Origin: Siphonodentalium dalli
Taxonomy: Eukaryota > Mollusca > Scaphopoda > Gadilida > Siphonodentaliidae
Reading direction: 5' to 3'
Length of the DNA stretch: 64,000 bases
Assembly: GCA_032622095.1 (NCBI GenBank)
Contig: CP136063.1
Location: 147,427,379 to 147,491,378 of the forward strand
Part shown: piece after piece, positions 1-11,781 of the stretch
Position numbering within the stretch: the stretch's first letter is position 1
How the letters are laid out: each line of letters opens with the position of its first letter
Notes under the pieces: generated by a model
Seen by the model: only the letters and a program-made list of their open reading frames with translations
Databases searched by the model: none
Told to the model about the DNA's origin: nothing
Made by a program: the position numbers and the translations under genes

Positions 1-552
1 ACAAGTAGTTCCGTATAAGTACAAGTAGGACCTACATCTATACTTGTCATATACAAAGGATAGATACCATGCTAACCTGTATGATCTTCTGCGAACGTTT
101 TACTTAATCAAAGTTAATCCGTTTGAGAATCTAAAGCTTCGTCCACATGGCTGCGACAATTAATGTACATGTAAATGGAAATCAAAAAAAACATTCCAGG
201 AAAATGACACGAAATTTCACACATTGCACGTGCTTCGTGCTGTGTACATGCAAATTTCATTGAACGAGTTCACTTTGTGCTATTATTTCCACATGACAAC
301 AAGTAACTTACTCCATAATCGGCATTTTTCTTTCATGTATTTAAACACTATTTAATAATCCTTTGCATCCGGTCGCAAAGTTGTCGACAACTTTAATGTG
401 ACTGGGTCAAGTTACAGGAAACGGATATGTATATTATATTTATTTTTGCCAGCTTTAAATTTGATGCCAGAGGGTGTACTGCTGGACAAAAGATAGATTA
501 TAGATTAATGATGACATGTACACCTCTGGTTGGCTTCAAGTTATTTTATCAA
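1..552. other. Unannotated AT-rich sequence
   Basis: No exon, transposon end or long repeat recognised. Confidence 0.5.
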
Positions 553-560
553 GGTGGGAG

Positions 561-1323
561 CAGGGTTCGCGCTGCCACTTGCCAAATTTGCCAAAGGCAA
601 AAAAAAATTGATTTGGCAAAAATTTTGGCAAGTAAGTTTTTAATTATGGGATGTGAACTATCTAGTCATAAAACATCATCTTGGGTTATTCGTTACGTGT
701 GCCGAATTACAGACAATACAATGGGAAACCAAAATAAGAAATTTATCAATTTACATGTAGCGCAGTCGGCAGTGTTATGTTGTGAGTTATATGTAATATA
801 CTTTAGTTTTAAAAAAAAATTCATCCCACCTTTCTGTCATAATCAAAACAGCTAATCGACCTTTGTTAAAATGTGAGTCGGAAAAAAAAGCGATGTTCTG
901 GAAATTTTTCATTGAGGCTGTTGTAAGTACTTTGTAACATTATCTCAATGTAGATACCGCAAAAGGTAATTATTAATTTGTTTTGACAGTTAATCCCCCC
1001 TTTGTCCGTTTCGATTATGAACACATGTAGTCATTGTAATAATTCAAATTAATGCATATTATATAGCACATATTTCTGATGTCAGCGTTGTATTACCAGC
1101 GAGTATAAAACAATAGCTTAATCAACCGATTGTCAATGACGACGGATTAATTTATATCTCGTTGATTTCAGCAGTAATACAAGGGGAAATAATCTGTATG
1201 TTTGATGACTGTGTTGCAATATTAAACGTAGTTTCCATGCAGGTGTCGCTTATTTTGTGGCAAATATTTTTTTAATTTGGCAAAATTTTGGCAAGAGAAC
1301 ATTTTCGTCCAGCGCCAACCCTG
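561..1323. mobile_element. hAT-like non-autonomous element
   Basis: The element begins CAGGGTTCGCGCTG and ends CCAGCGCCAACCCTG, which are imperfect inverted repeats. It is flanked on both sides by the identical 8 bp GGTGGGAG (553-560 and 1324-1331), the hallmark length for hAT. Both ends carry sub-terminal 'TTTGGCAAAATTTTGGCAAG' type motifs. No transposase domain is visible; the long frame through its left half has no recognisable domain. It shares termini with the elements at 38474 and 40568. Confidence 0.85.
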
Positions 1324-1331
1324 GGTGGGAG

Positions 1332-2269
1332 CTATTAGCATTGTTTCGATATTAGATAGTCTATTCTATATTGAAGTTATAATGATGTTTGTTGCACACT
1401 TTGATTCAACGTAAGCTTCGATCTTTGCTGGTTGTCAGAAATGGCCAAAAATCACTCTTGTTTTTTGTTTTCAAAGTTGCTCTATTTGTTTTTGTTATCA
1501 AACGACAGTCACTTTTACAAGATGCTTCTGCACACACCTAGCCATCTTGAAATTCTCAGATAGAAACTATAGTGTCGTGATACATGCATGCAGCATTTAA
1601 AAACACACATAAATGCACCACCGGGGAGCTCTTTTGTGTTGATAATACATGGACTATACATTATAATTCATTGAAAACAAATTAGGTAAGCCTGTGATAA
1701 TTTTATTTCAAAATATAACTATGATTAACAATAACACGAAGTTCTTGTGTATACACAATGTAATGTCTGGATCTGTAACGGTTTGCGACAGTTCCGAGTC
1801 TATACTCTATTTTTTTTTTATTTTTTTTTTTTAAACTTACGGATCGATGTTGTCAACGAGTGATCTTTTTGATAAATATCGCACCCTATAGTAGGTTTAT
1901 CTAACGTTTCGATGTATATCTTGTTAGAACTGTTGTTCATGATTATTAATAGCATTGGCAAATATTGCAATTAAATCCGTCGAAGCCATAAGGAGAGGTT
2001 TTAAAAGTAGCTTTCTGAATTAATCCTATTAACTCAGCGCTTGCTTATGAATGTCTATACATGTCCAACATCCAATCACGTGATTAAGAATGCTCTATAG
2101 ACTAATAGTCATGTCAACAGTGTCCTGTACTGTAGATGATGCAAGCAATGAAGAGCAAAGGACACAATCTTCAGAAAACATGCATTTGTACTTATCAAAA
2201 AGGCTATAGGGAGCTCATATAATATTATACAATTAGGGGTTTGCCCATCAAAAATGATGGGTGACAAAC
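1332..2269. other. Unannotated AT-rich sequence
   Basis: Only short homopolymer T tracts near 1810-1833; otherwise nothing recognised. Confidence 0.5.
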
Positions 2270-2690
2270 ATGACATACAGGAACATTGTGTGAAGAATTA
2301 GTTTAAGCTGATTAGAAATGATCTTTATTGCTAATTATTAGTGCTTCTAAGTCATTTGAGGACAACAACACCTATCCCGTGACATTTCCTGTGTCTTGTT
2401 AGCTCTGTGCACCAATTTATCCACATATTTTATGAGCTGATAGTAAACGCTCTTTATTAATCATGCAATTTATCAGTCCCCCTTTAAGTCATCTCAGGTC
2501 GAAGGTGACTATCCCATGATATTCTCCTGGCCATGTGACCAATGTGTACCAATTGTTCTACATATATTCTAAGCTGATGAGGAAAGCTCTGTTTTGCTCA
2601 TATATGCCCCTTTTAAAGTCGTCAGAGGTAAAAAATGACCAGTGACAAATGTGACCATTTATTTATTATTGATGATGCTCACTGCTGAAA
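2270..2690. repeat. Degenerate tandem repeat, about 120-bp unit
   Basis: Three or so diverged units recur, each with a 'CTTTAAGTCATCTCAGGTC' like core, followed by 'GTGACTATCCCATGA', a 'TGTGTACCAATTGTTC' like stretch and 'TAAGCTGATGAGGAAAGCTC'. No open frame or transposon end is evident. Confidence 0.5.
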
Positions 2691-3952
2691 CCACATTTGT
2701 CTTAAGAGAAGGTAAAGCATTATATCAGTAAAAATGTCGCCTTGATAACATTTGGGAAACGTGTTATTCAGGTTGTCTTGTACTGATTGGCCTCTAATTT
2801 TGCGTGTCATATTCTAAGGTGTACCGCAGGACATGGTCACAATTTGGGTGCAATCGGACATGGGGTGATATATTTTTAAATGTGCCAAAATCATGACAAA
2901 TATAAGCAGACACACTCATACACACCCTCACACATACAAACACTTATCTTTCATATAGATAGATGCATGAAGTTTATTCATTCCCAAGGGACAGTATGTC
3001 AGAACACCATGGAAATGTTTAATTTACAGCTGCTTCCAGTGACACAAAGCACCTGTCAACATGCTAATTAGTTTTCTTAGACATGATTGAGACTAATTTC
3101 CATAGTTGCTTTAACTTCTGGTTAGCATCATTTAAGTCAATCACTCTGTGGTCAGAAACCAGATGTGTTGTATCACACAAGCTTTTAATTCAATGACAAG
3201 ATGAGATCAAAGGCTTTAATGTCTCACATGATAGTGTTTAATTAGCAGCTCCCTGGTGGATCACCATCTGAGTAAGGTTCCTGTTCTCACATAGCCTGTG
3301 GAGACAGTGCTATGAAAATTATGGTAAATGATAGGGTTTTAGGTTCAGTGTGACTCAGCTAGAATTTTGATTTATTTTGAGATATCACAGTAAGATGACA
3401 CTGCAATTGCATTGACTGCATCCTATTTATCTCTGATAGCTATATAAAGATAAGATAAGATATAAGAAACCACAACATTTGGTACATAACGCTTTACACA
3501 AATAATGACAAAAGACAAGTGTACAAGTAAATAATAATATGAGGAACAAAAATAACAATATAACAATATACAGCTAATTGTCACTGTGGTTATCGTAATA
3601 ATCAAGTGGCGGACTGGTGCACCATATTGGAATAATCTCGAAGTATTGCTCTCTCTCTTTCTGGAAAAGGTTATTTATGAGTGTGATGAATCTTGTAGTT
3701 ATCTCACTGTCGAATGTACCCACGAAAATGTCAGAAGCTACCTAGGTTGGTAGAATTGAATAATTGATGCCCGAAATTTGTCGGATGTCTTTGAAAAAAC
3801 TTGTTCTAATATAATGACCATTCTTTTGTAGGGGCTATTAAATGTCCATTGGTGATTTCTTTGCATGATTCCTTGCCAAGGATTAGTTTTTGAATTATTG
3901 TGAGCTGATTTGAGCAGTCTTGTGATTTGTATGGGCATGCACAGTCCACGTA
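2691..3952. other. Unannotated sequence, possible old LINE relic
   Basis: A GATAAGATAAGATA motif near 3450 followed by a minus-strand frame at 3738-3938 recalls the 3' end of a LINE, but no domain is recognisable. Confidence 0.35.
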
Positions 3953-3955
3953 TAA

Positions 3956-5294
3956 GGCCATAATAAATATATTGCTAGATGATCATCGGCGCCCGCCCCA
4001 ATTTTTTCGGCCCGCCTCGGATTTATTTATTATACCATTTACGAAAGTGAAACACAAATTTAAAAAAAACAAACAAAAAAAAAACAATTTTTTTTTTTAA
4101 TGCTTGTAAGCACACATATATCGCTAAATATATACTATATACTATGTTTACATTAAGCAGCAATAATTTTAGATGGATTTTTTAAAAACAATTTACTTTT
4201 ATCAAAATACATGTCCATTTGTGGTTGCAGATGAATTCCAATCTCACCAATAAATATGCAGTCTTTAAAACATGCCTGTGGTAATCTTGTTTGTTCAACT
4301 CCCATCTCCATCTCTTGTGGGAAGAAGTCTTATCTGTTAGAGAGCAATATACATGTAGTAGACTTTCTATATCAGAATTTAAAGTTCCTCTCCCCAGTCA
4401 ATCAAGGATTCATAGTGTTCATGCGTAGTTACTAGTATGGATACAGACAGTATAAATATGACTGCATGTCTACCATATCAAACACCCTTCTGGGATGGGC
4501 ACTATTTAAAAACAGCACATGGAATTATTTACTGGTTTGTATGGGTGTATAGAACTTACAAGCATGCAATGCCAGTGTGCATAAGGAACTTCAAAGTTGG
4601 GGGCAATTTGAATCAGCACTGAGGTGTGGTACCTCAGTCAAGGTGTGGCCTGTGGTACCGGTACCATTTTCAGTGTGGTGTGGGTCTTTATATTTCAATG
4701 CAATTGAGGGGCGTCTGAGACTGAGGGACATTTACACCCTGTGCAATGTGACTGAGGTGCATGTGAGATGTCCTGCCAGTGGAGGTGTGTCTTAGGTCCT
4801 GAGGTGTATGACCAAATATATAAGTGAGGTTTGAATTAATATCATACAAGTTATGTTATTATAAAGTCATAGAAGAGCCCTATTGTGGTGTTCGTCTTGG
4901 GCCTGTTGATATGTCAATATTGTGCTCTGAGGAAGATGTGCCACCACAATCTAAACTGAGAGAATAATTACAAGAGAACTGCATAGTTGAGTGCTTGGGA
5001 GGCATTTGTTTGTCCACATTGGCAATACTTATCATATTATTGTGCTACATTAACTGTTTTCTTACAATATACATGGACAGCATTAACACAAGTATAAAGA
5101 GTAAGCATTAATGCACTTCTTAACTGTTCGGGGAAAAATAAAAAAAATATTACCAAACAAATAAAAATCCCTAACTTTACTTGGTTCATCTATGCCGAGC
5201 TGGAAATAAATAATAAATAATAAATACCTCCCCCCCCCCCCCCCAATTTTCAAAAAACTTCCGATGATCATCTAGGAATATATTTATTATGGCC
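3956..5294. mobile_element. PIF/Harbinger-like TIR element (1.34 kb)
   Basis: A 34-bp terminal inverted repeat runs from GGCCATAATAAATATATT to GATGATCATCGG on the left (3956-3989). It matches the right end (5261-5294) with one mismatch. TAA flanks both sides (3953-3955 and 5295-5297), the 3-bp duplication typical of PIF/Harbinger. The interior is short, has only small open frames and a 15-base poly-C run at 5230-5244, and shows no DDE transposase, so it is non-autonomous. The superfamily call rests on the duplication length and is inference. Confidence 0.75.
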
Positions 5295-5339
5295 TAATAT
5301 ACAGACACATTAAATTCATACTTCATTATTTTGACAATA

Positions 5340-5470
5340 AAACATAATGCATGGAGAGTACTAGGGACCGACGAAGCTTCGAGATTCGATTCGATTTCGA
5401 ATCTTACGTTCCGATTCGAAAGCGGTCGTGTGATTCGGGATATTTCGAATCGTTGTATACAAGTCCTTTA
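5340..5470. repeat. TTCGAATC-rich inverted motifs
   Basis: Alternating ATTCGA and TCGAAT motifs follow 'TAGGGACCGACGAAGC', a sequence that looks like a transposon terminus. I did not find the matching opposite end, so the element boundary is unknown. Confidence 0.35.
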
Positions 5471-6419
5471 TCGCAGGGAATAGACTGCATTATATATACA
5501 AAACATTAATTATATCCCCAATACTTAAATTGAGGCTCCTTCCGCGACCAACTGGGAACTTCGTGGTCCAATGTGTACAGGGTAAGTTGTCCAATAGCCC
5601 ACTGCTCATATATATATTGGCCTCCCAGTCCCAGAGAGGGTTACTCGTGGCAGGTCGGTGGGTTACTCGTGCGACCTGCTGGTATGTCTGTGATGGTTCG
5701 CGTGTTCATCACGGTTGTATCATAATCGCAGCGCACACAGGTTTCCTCCACCTCATAAAACCAGCAATGTGGCGATTTTGCCCGGCCACAGCTGCAGAAG
5801 CGAGTGAATTTCTTGTGAGACATATTTGTATATCGGTATTTGATATTCTTATACCAGAAAAACCTATATTGTGTTACTCAGCTCAATCAAATAATATATA
5901 TTATTTTTTTAATTTTAAAACTTAACACGATATAATTATATTAAATAAACATTCTGGGCTCCAACATGTCGTGTCTAAATTCGATCAACATCTTTATACA
6001 GAATATGTTATCCGGGAAATGGAATATGGATGACCATTTAGCTTTCATGACAACTCAATTGATCCGATGGACAGGCCTATGTTGGGATACTATACATTAC
6101 ATAGTTCCTGTAATCCTGTTTGCCAAGTCACGATGCACAATTTTGATATCGCGTTTGCCTGCTGTGCGCGACAGGGTGAAGTGTACATACGCAGAAGAGT
6201 TGCCGTTTGCAATGACTCGAATCAGACTCCATTGACTCCAAAGTTCCAAACTGCTTACTTTCACGAACTTCACGCATAGTGGCAGTGTCAAAAATATGAA
6301 ATGATGGCGTGCCATTCTCATATATTAAACTGTTTAAACCCTGATTAAATATTGTTCATATCATGTCATAGAAATTAAGTTTAATGAACCTCCTTCGTAA
6401 TCTCAGTTATCTCACTGAC

Positions 6420-6830
6420 GTTATAAAATCGAGTTCGAAAACCAGGTTTGACCGATTTTATTTTACCTGAGTTATGGCCCTTAGTTTGTCTCTTTTTTTT
6501 AGCAATTGTATGACCATTAGCGTGATATATGTAACTTGATCAAACTTCAACCGATTCAATTCATATTGGGTATATGGATCTTTCACAACAATATCTTGTT
6601 GATCGATGTTGAAACCAGGTTTGTCCTTTTATTTTACCTGAGTTTATACGACCCTTAGTTTTTAGCAATATATGATGCAAAAACTTGATAAACATCAAAC
6701 CAATTCCATTTATATTGGGTATATGGATCTTTCACACAATATCTTGATTTGAGTTCAAAAACCAGGTTTGTCTGATTTTTGGATTTACCTGAGTTATGGC
6801 CCTTAGTTCTAAGATATGGTTCTTTAGTTC
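6420..6830. repeat. Degenerate tandem repeat, about 160-bp unit
   Basis: Three diverged units share 'TTGGGTATATGGATCTTTCA', 'AAAACCAGGTTTGTC' and 'CCTGAGTTATGGCCCTTAG'. Similar phrases occur in the CCGTCC-associated repeats of this window (31.4, 33.7, 52.5 and 60 kb). The frame that crosses it has no domain. Confidence 0.6.
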
Positions 6831-9555
6831 ATCCATTTTTAGTGATTCTCGATGGAACAGATTCACTCTTGTGGGCAAAAAAACTAAACTGGACCAGTGC
6901 CATTTTTGATGCGCAACCCTTGTTTGAAATTGCTACGATATTTTGTTTTCTATTTCAAATATTTCTCAGCTCGAACATAGCTCTATCAGGTGGAAGAAGC
7001 TTATTTATATACTTATATATATATATATTTATATTTGCTATGTCATGGTCTGCCTTTGGGTTGAAACTATTCAATATTAATAAACAAATGGGTCAAATTT
7101 GGCATTTTGGTGTGCAAACCAAGGGACATAACTGTGTCAAATTATATGAATAACCCAAGGTATGGTCATTTCTTCACACCTACCATTTCTGTTGAAAATA
7201 ACAAAAATGCTTTGTGGGGCCTATACGAAAAATAATGGCTCTCTGTACTGAGCATTTTCTGCAACATTCTTCTTATCCACCTCATTTGCTAGTATTTTGA
7301 CACATGGACTTATAGGCATATCACATGCAGTGTATTCTATCCTGCTCAAGTTACAATAATTTTTATTTTTGCAGAATCAAGCTGCTTTATTAAAAATTAT
7401 AGGTGCAGTATTAAGAATTTATTATGGCAGAGTTCGAGACCTGGGCAGCATTAATAAGAAGAATTGGCCCAACAGCTACCTTGTCTTTTATTTCTTCCAC
7501 TGTAAAAAATACTTCTTATAAATTTCCATATTTATCATAAGAGAACAAGCACCCTCATCGTAGCTCTTGAAAATTGAACAACTTCCTGTGTCTGATGGTT
7601 AAATTCTCTTCGGAACTTCCTTTTTATTATTCACAAGCAATTACCCATAAGGCCAATAATGGCTGGCATGTTTTTGATCACTGTCATGGGGGCTCGGAGA
7701 TCAATTGGTTAGGTGTCATAATGTCATGTGTGATTTTATGGAATTAAAAACCCATTATTGGCAAGCCATATTCGTCAAATTCATCTAGTGGTACTTTTCT
7801 TATTACCACACAAGTTTCATCAGTCATTTCATTGTCATATAACGATTTATTAGCATCCTTGTCTTGTGTTGAGGTTTCATTATTGGTCAGGTTTTCTTTG
7901 TCATGTTTCTTATTTCACTGCGGAGTATAGTGGCTCCGTCATTGAGATGGTCTGCAAAGAATATTCATAAATATTATCAGGGGCGCTCGAGAAGTGGTTG
8001 GATTGAGAAACTGAATGATTTGGATAGATCTGCCCACTGTCAGTGTATATATTATAAAGTCATAGTTGGTGTAGGAAGGCAGAGCAGGGGGACGTGCAAT
8101 GGCTCCAGCTCCCATGCCCTTGGCAGATGCCTATACAAATGTATAATTTACATAGTGAAAAAATGCCCTTCTGAAGGATGTGCCCCCCCTGTCCTTCAGT
8201 GCTGCCATCACCCCTGAGTGGGTGTTCAAACCTTATACTAATTTATAACTTACAAATCTAATGTTTTTTTATGATCTGCAGATTATTAACAAAGAATGAA
8301 GATGTTGTTGAACTTATTATCGGAACAAATTCATACGGGAACTACTTGTCAATGAGTATTTAGTATAGGGCCACAATAATTAAATAGCCTGGTTTAAGAA
8401 CATTTAGGTTGAAAATAAGTACATGCAGGAGGGGGAGGAAAATTTAAATAAAAAAATTGTATCACCACTAAAACAACCAACACCTTGGAAACGTCTATAA
8501 ATTTCACAATATTTTATTCAAATAAAAAAATAAAAATTTCTTCCCAAAAAACTGTACAAATAATAGAAAAGAAGGTGCAGGCAAAAATAGAGACTCTGCC
8601 ATCAACTATTTTCTTCACTACCGTGACCACATGCTTCATATTTTAATCAACATAAACATAAACCAATAAAAAAAAAAAAGTATTATTTTTATTTTAACAA
8701 TATTGAGAAAAAAGTTTTGGGATCCATGTGTTAGCTCCGGTCATGAAGGTGTTAAGGATAGCACCAGAGGTGTTTTGTGATTGCAAGAGTGTCATAATTT
8801 TTCGGATTGTAAAACACTTGTGCAGTTCTGTTTTTATTATGCTCCCAATCAACATATGTTATCTGATGTTATTCAAAGATTTCCTATGTTCTTATTTTAT
8901 TGTGTATATAGATTAATTTGTCCAAAAGTTCCAGTTGAATTGTTGAGTCAAATGTATTTATGTTGTGTGTCTGCAAATCTTTCCATTCCAAGCATGGCTT
9001 AAAATTATATAAAACAGCTTGCGATACAGTCATTCGGTCAGATGCTCGTAGCCCGTTTATATATAACCATGGGTATATGCTAGATATAACCGTACAAAAA
9101 AACGCCGTGCTTTTGACAGTGTATTTATCCATGGTGTGTGTGCCCGTGGTTGTCCGTAACCTGGTGTTATTGCTTTGAAAGGTAATCATGTTCAACTGGT
9201 GTTGTTAGATTTGTAATGAGATCAGCGGTTTCTATGTCTTGTCTGGTCATATTTACTCTTTGAACTAGAATTTGCGCAACAGGAGCACAGGGAAATCGCG
9301 CGTCGAGTTGGTCTAAGGGTTTTTAGAAAAAGTATTTATATGATATAGAGAGGCCAACAGAATGATACCATATATATACTATACCTACTGCATCCAATTT
9401 GGGTTTACTGGGATGTCTTTAGTGTAGTTTTGTGGTAATGAGAACTTATTCCCCTCCTGATTTCTGCTCCATATGCTCTTTAAAATATCTATATGATTTC
9501 AAACAGGGATGGCGCCAGGATATCTCTGATGCAGGGGCTATATGATTCCCCGATA
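6831..9555. other. Unannotated sequence
   Basis: Short domainless frames only. A partial family P copy lies at 8306-8371. A weak acceptor followed by a short open stretch at 7376-7403 was not accepted as an exon. Confidence 0.5.
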
Positions 9556-9576
9556 GGGGGGGGTGGGGGGGGGGGG
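9556..9576. repeat. G-rich homopolymer run
   Basis: Eight G, one T and twelve G in succession. It lies about 200 bases before the assembly gap, and such a tract may have contributed to poor assembly or sequencing here. Confidence 0.9.
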
Positions 9577-9773
9577 TGTGCTTTAGCTACCAGGTTGATC
9601 ATTGCAGATCTCACCGACACGGGTGGCTATCCCTCCCCAATGGGTGGGGATGTAGTCCCCTGACCCCTCCCCGGGTGCCACCCAACATAATTTAGTATCG
9701 ATACCAATTTCTCGTCTTCAGTGAATGCAAGACCACGCTCTTAGCATGCAGTGCCAAGCAGGGATGTGCCGAT

Positions 9774-9873
9774 NNNNNNNNNNNNNNNNNNNNNNNNNNN
9801 NNNNNNNNNNNNNNNNNNNNNNNNNNNNNNNNNNNNNNNNNNNNNNNNNNNNNNNNNNNNNNNNNNNNNNNNN
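9774..9873. other. Assembly gap (100 N)
   Basis: Exactly 100 N bases. The round number suggests a fixed-length placeholder rather than a measured gap, so distances across it are uncertain. Frames read through it are meaningless. Confidence 0.99.
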
Positions 9874-10159
9874 ATGCCATTCATGCCATTATATGAAGTT
9901 TGAAAGGGTACTTTGTGTCCCCCTTGGAGCAGGGTGGGGGTGGGTCATGTGCACTCTGCCCCAGCACCCTTGGTTGCTGTATATAGTTTCTTCACACGAA
10001 TTGATGCTGTTTTCTGCCTATTTTATGAATATAATTATTTTGGACAAGATTGTGCTGCATATTTTCCCTGAAAACCCCTCCAGATGAATAATAGACCATT
10101 CCAATGTATATTTTTATGACTGATTGGGATAATCCATTTAGTAAATAAAAGGTTAACAC

Positions 10160-10959
10160 CCAAGTGGAGTGTTTCACATCACTTAAAAAAAAATCATTGA
10201 GGTTTTATTCTTTAACATAACAGGTATATAAAGCTGAGAAATGCCACCTGGAAGAGTTTCTTTGGGGATGTACTCTAGGAATTTATTCGCGTTTATTTTT
10301 ATATATTTTCAATCATTTAGAAGGCAATAACAATTCTAGTAGTGATCAGTATTTCCTCAAGTTTCCTATTTGAAAATATTCACTTGGTATATATTCTAGT
10401 ATACAGTACTGTGAGAATTTATTGTCTAGCTGTGTGAAGGCTGAATATTTAAATTTATGGAATAATATTTATATATTTAGATTTATTTTCTATTCAAGCA
10501 AGTATTCAATTATTCGAGTGTTCAGATCAAGAAAATTATATTATATAATTATTTTAATAGACTTGCAATAAAACTGACATTTGCATGGATCATTTTGGAA
10601 GAAATCATAGTTGATCCATTGTGCAAAGATCAGATATGTATTATGCGTGTTAATATTGGATGAACATTTATAGAAAATTATCAAAATAAATTACCTGCAA
10701 TATTGGATATTGGAAAATAATTAAATCTACATAATTTTCTATCTAGTTTTTTGCCATTAGTTTACAAAAAGTAATGTATTTAAATAAGATAATTAAATTA
10801 AACGGCAGAATTGAACATTGAGTGTAAAAATTCATTATGGAATCACATGACATAGCAGTGTCACTGTCTTATGATTCCAATATTTCCTACTTGAAATGCA
10901 TTTTCAGGTTGATATCTGTTATTGGCATGTATTAAAGTGATGTGAAACACCCCATTTGG
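10160..10959. repeat. Inverted repeats around the tentative first exon
   Basis: A 25-bp arm beginning CCAAGTGGAGTGTTTCACAT (10160-10184) recurs in inverse orientation at 10936-10959 with two mismatches. This could be the two ends of an 800-bp MITE-like element. No clear target duplication was found. The tentative exon at 10224-10255 lies between the arms, so either the exon call or the element interpretation may be wrong. Confidence 0.6.
10224..10255 (+). CDS. Tentative exon of the coiled-coil gene
   Basis: An acceptor (AACATAACAG) is followed by a 32-base open stretch reading VYKAEKCHLE and then two bases of a split codon. Joined to the next exon the split codon becomes GAG, giving KAEKCHLEEKLDLQQ, a smooth coiled-coil continuation. 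The phase fits (2 bases plus 1 base). Against it: the donor GTTTCT is weak, the exon is very short, and it lies inside a pair of inverted repeats (10160-10184 and 10936-10959) that could mark a MITE. The evidence is therefore only moderate. Confidence 0.4.
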
Positions 10960-11696
10960 TAATCAAATAAAAATGGAGAATAATCGTGATCAAAGTAGTT
11001 ATTTTTATAAATAGTATATCCAGTTGACAACACACACCATCATTCTTATATTTTAATTAAATGCAGTGACTCCCTATGGCGAAATCATTTTCGTTAGTTT
11101 ATCGCCAATACAGGCCTCCCAAATCGGGTAGTAAATATTTACAATTGAGCCTAGTTCAGACTATGTTTTCTATGGAGTGGTTCGGTCGAGGGTCGATTTG
11201 GTTCAGATTTTCGGCGATGTTAGTAGAATGTTACATTCCTCCAGTTGTCATAGCCCCTGAATACAAACTTATCAATTTCTCGCTCCCAAAAAGTACATAC
11301 TATGTCTTTAAATAATGAATAATCTTCATTAATGACAAGATATAAATGAATTAGTGTCAATCGCAAACTTATATTAATCACTTCGCAATTTATGTTTGTG
11401 TTATGGCCCCATTGTGTTTACACAGCACAATATCAGGAAATGAAGATTATTCCATAAGTCCATGTAAAACTAATGGAATCTTGAATTGTGCTACTTGTTT
11501 TTCATGTCAATAAATTCTTGTTCTGATACAACATATATTAAAAGTGGTGCTGATTTCGAATAGCAGTATATCATTACCATATAACAAGTTGTGGAAACTT
11601 TTAACACACTGTTTATAATACTTATTCAAATTCATGGTAGTTAATTTTGTTTTCGCTTTAAATAAAAATTAAGGTTGTTGAATTCTTTCTATCTAG

Positions 11697-11781
11697 GAAG
11701 CTAGATTTACAACAGGAAAGGAATAGAATCGAGAATGAAAATGAGCGACATAAGGACAGGATATCTATTTTGGAACTGCAG
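11697..11781 (+). CDS. Coiled-coil gene, confident exon 1
   Basis: The acceptor follows a pyrimidine-rich tract (TTCTTTCTATCTAG) and the donor is CAG/GTATTT. The exon is 85 bases: one base completing a codon, then 28 codons starting KLDLQQERNRIENEN and ending RISILELQ. The other two frames hit a stop. Leucine and isoleucine recur at heptad-like spacing among charged residues, as expected of a coiled coil. It ends in phase 0, and the next confident exon, 33.6 kb downstream, starts in phase 0. No specific family is recognised. Confidence 0.85.

Noticed and set aside
7376-7403. Possible short exon after TTTTTATTTTTGCAG
   Set aside because: 28 bases with a weak donor (GTGCAG) and no coiled-coil pattern or phase support.
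9692-10087. Open frames on both strands crossing 9774-9873
   Set aside because: They run through 100 N bases and their continuity is meaningless.
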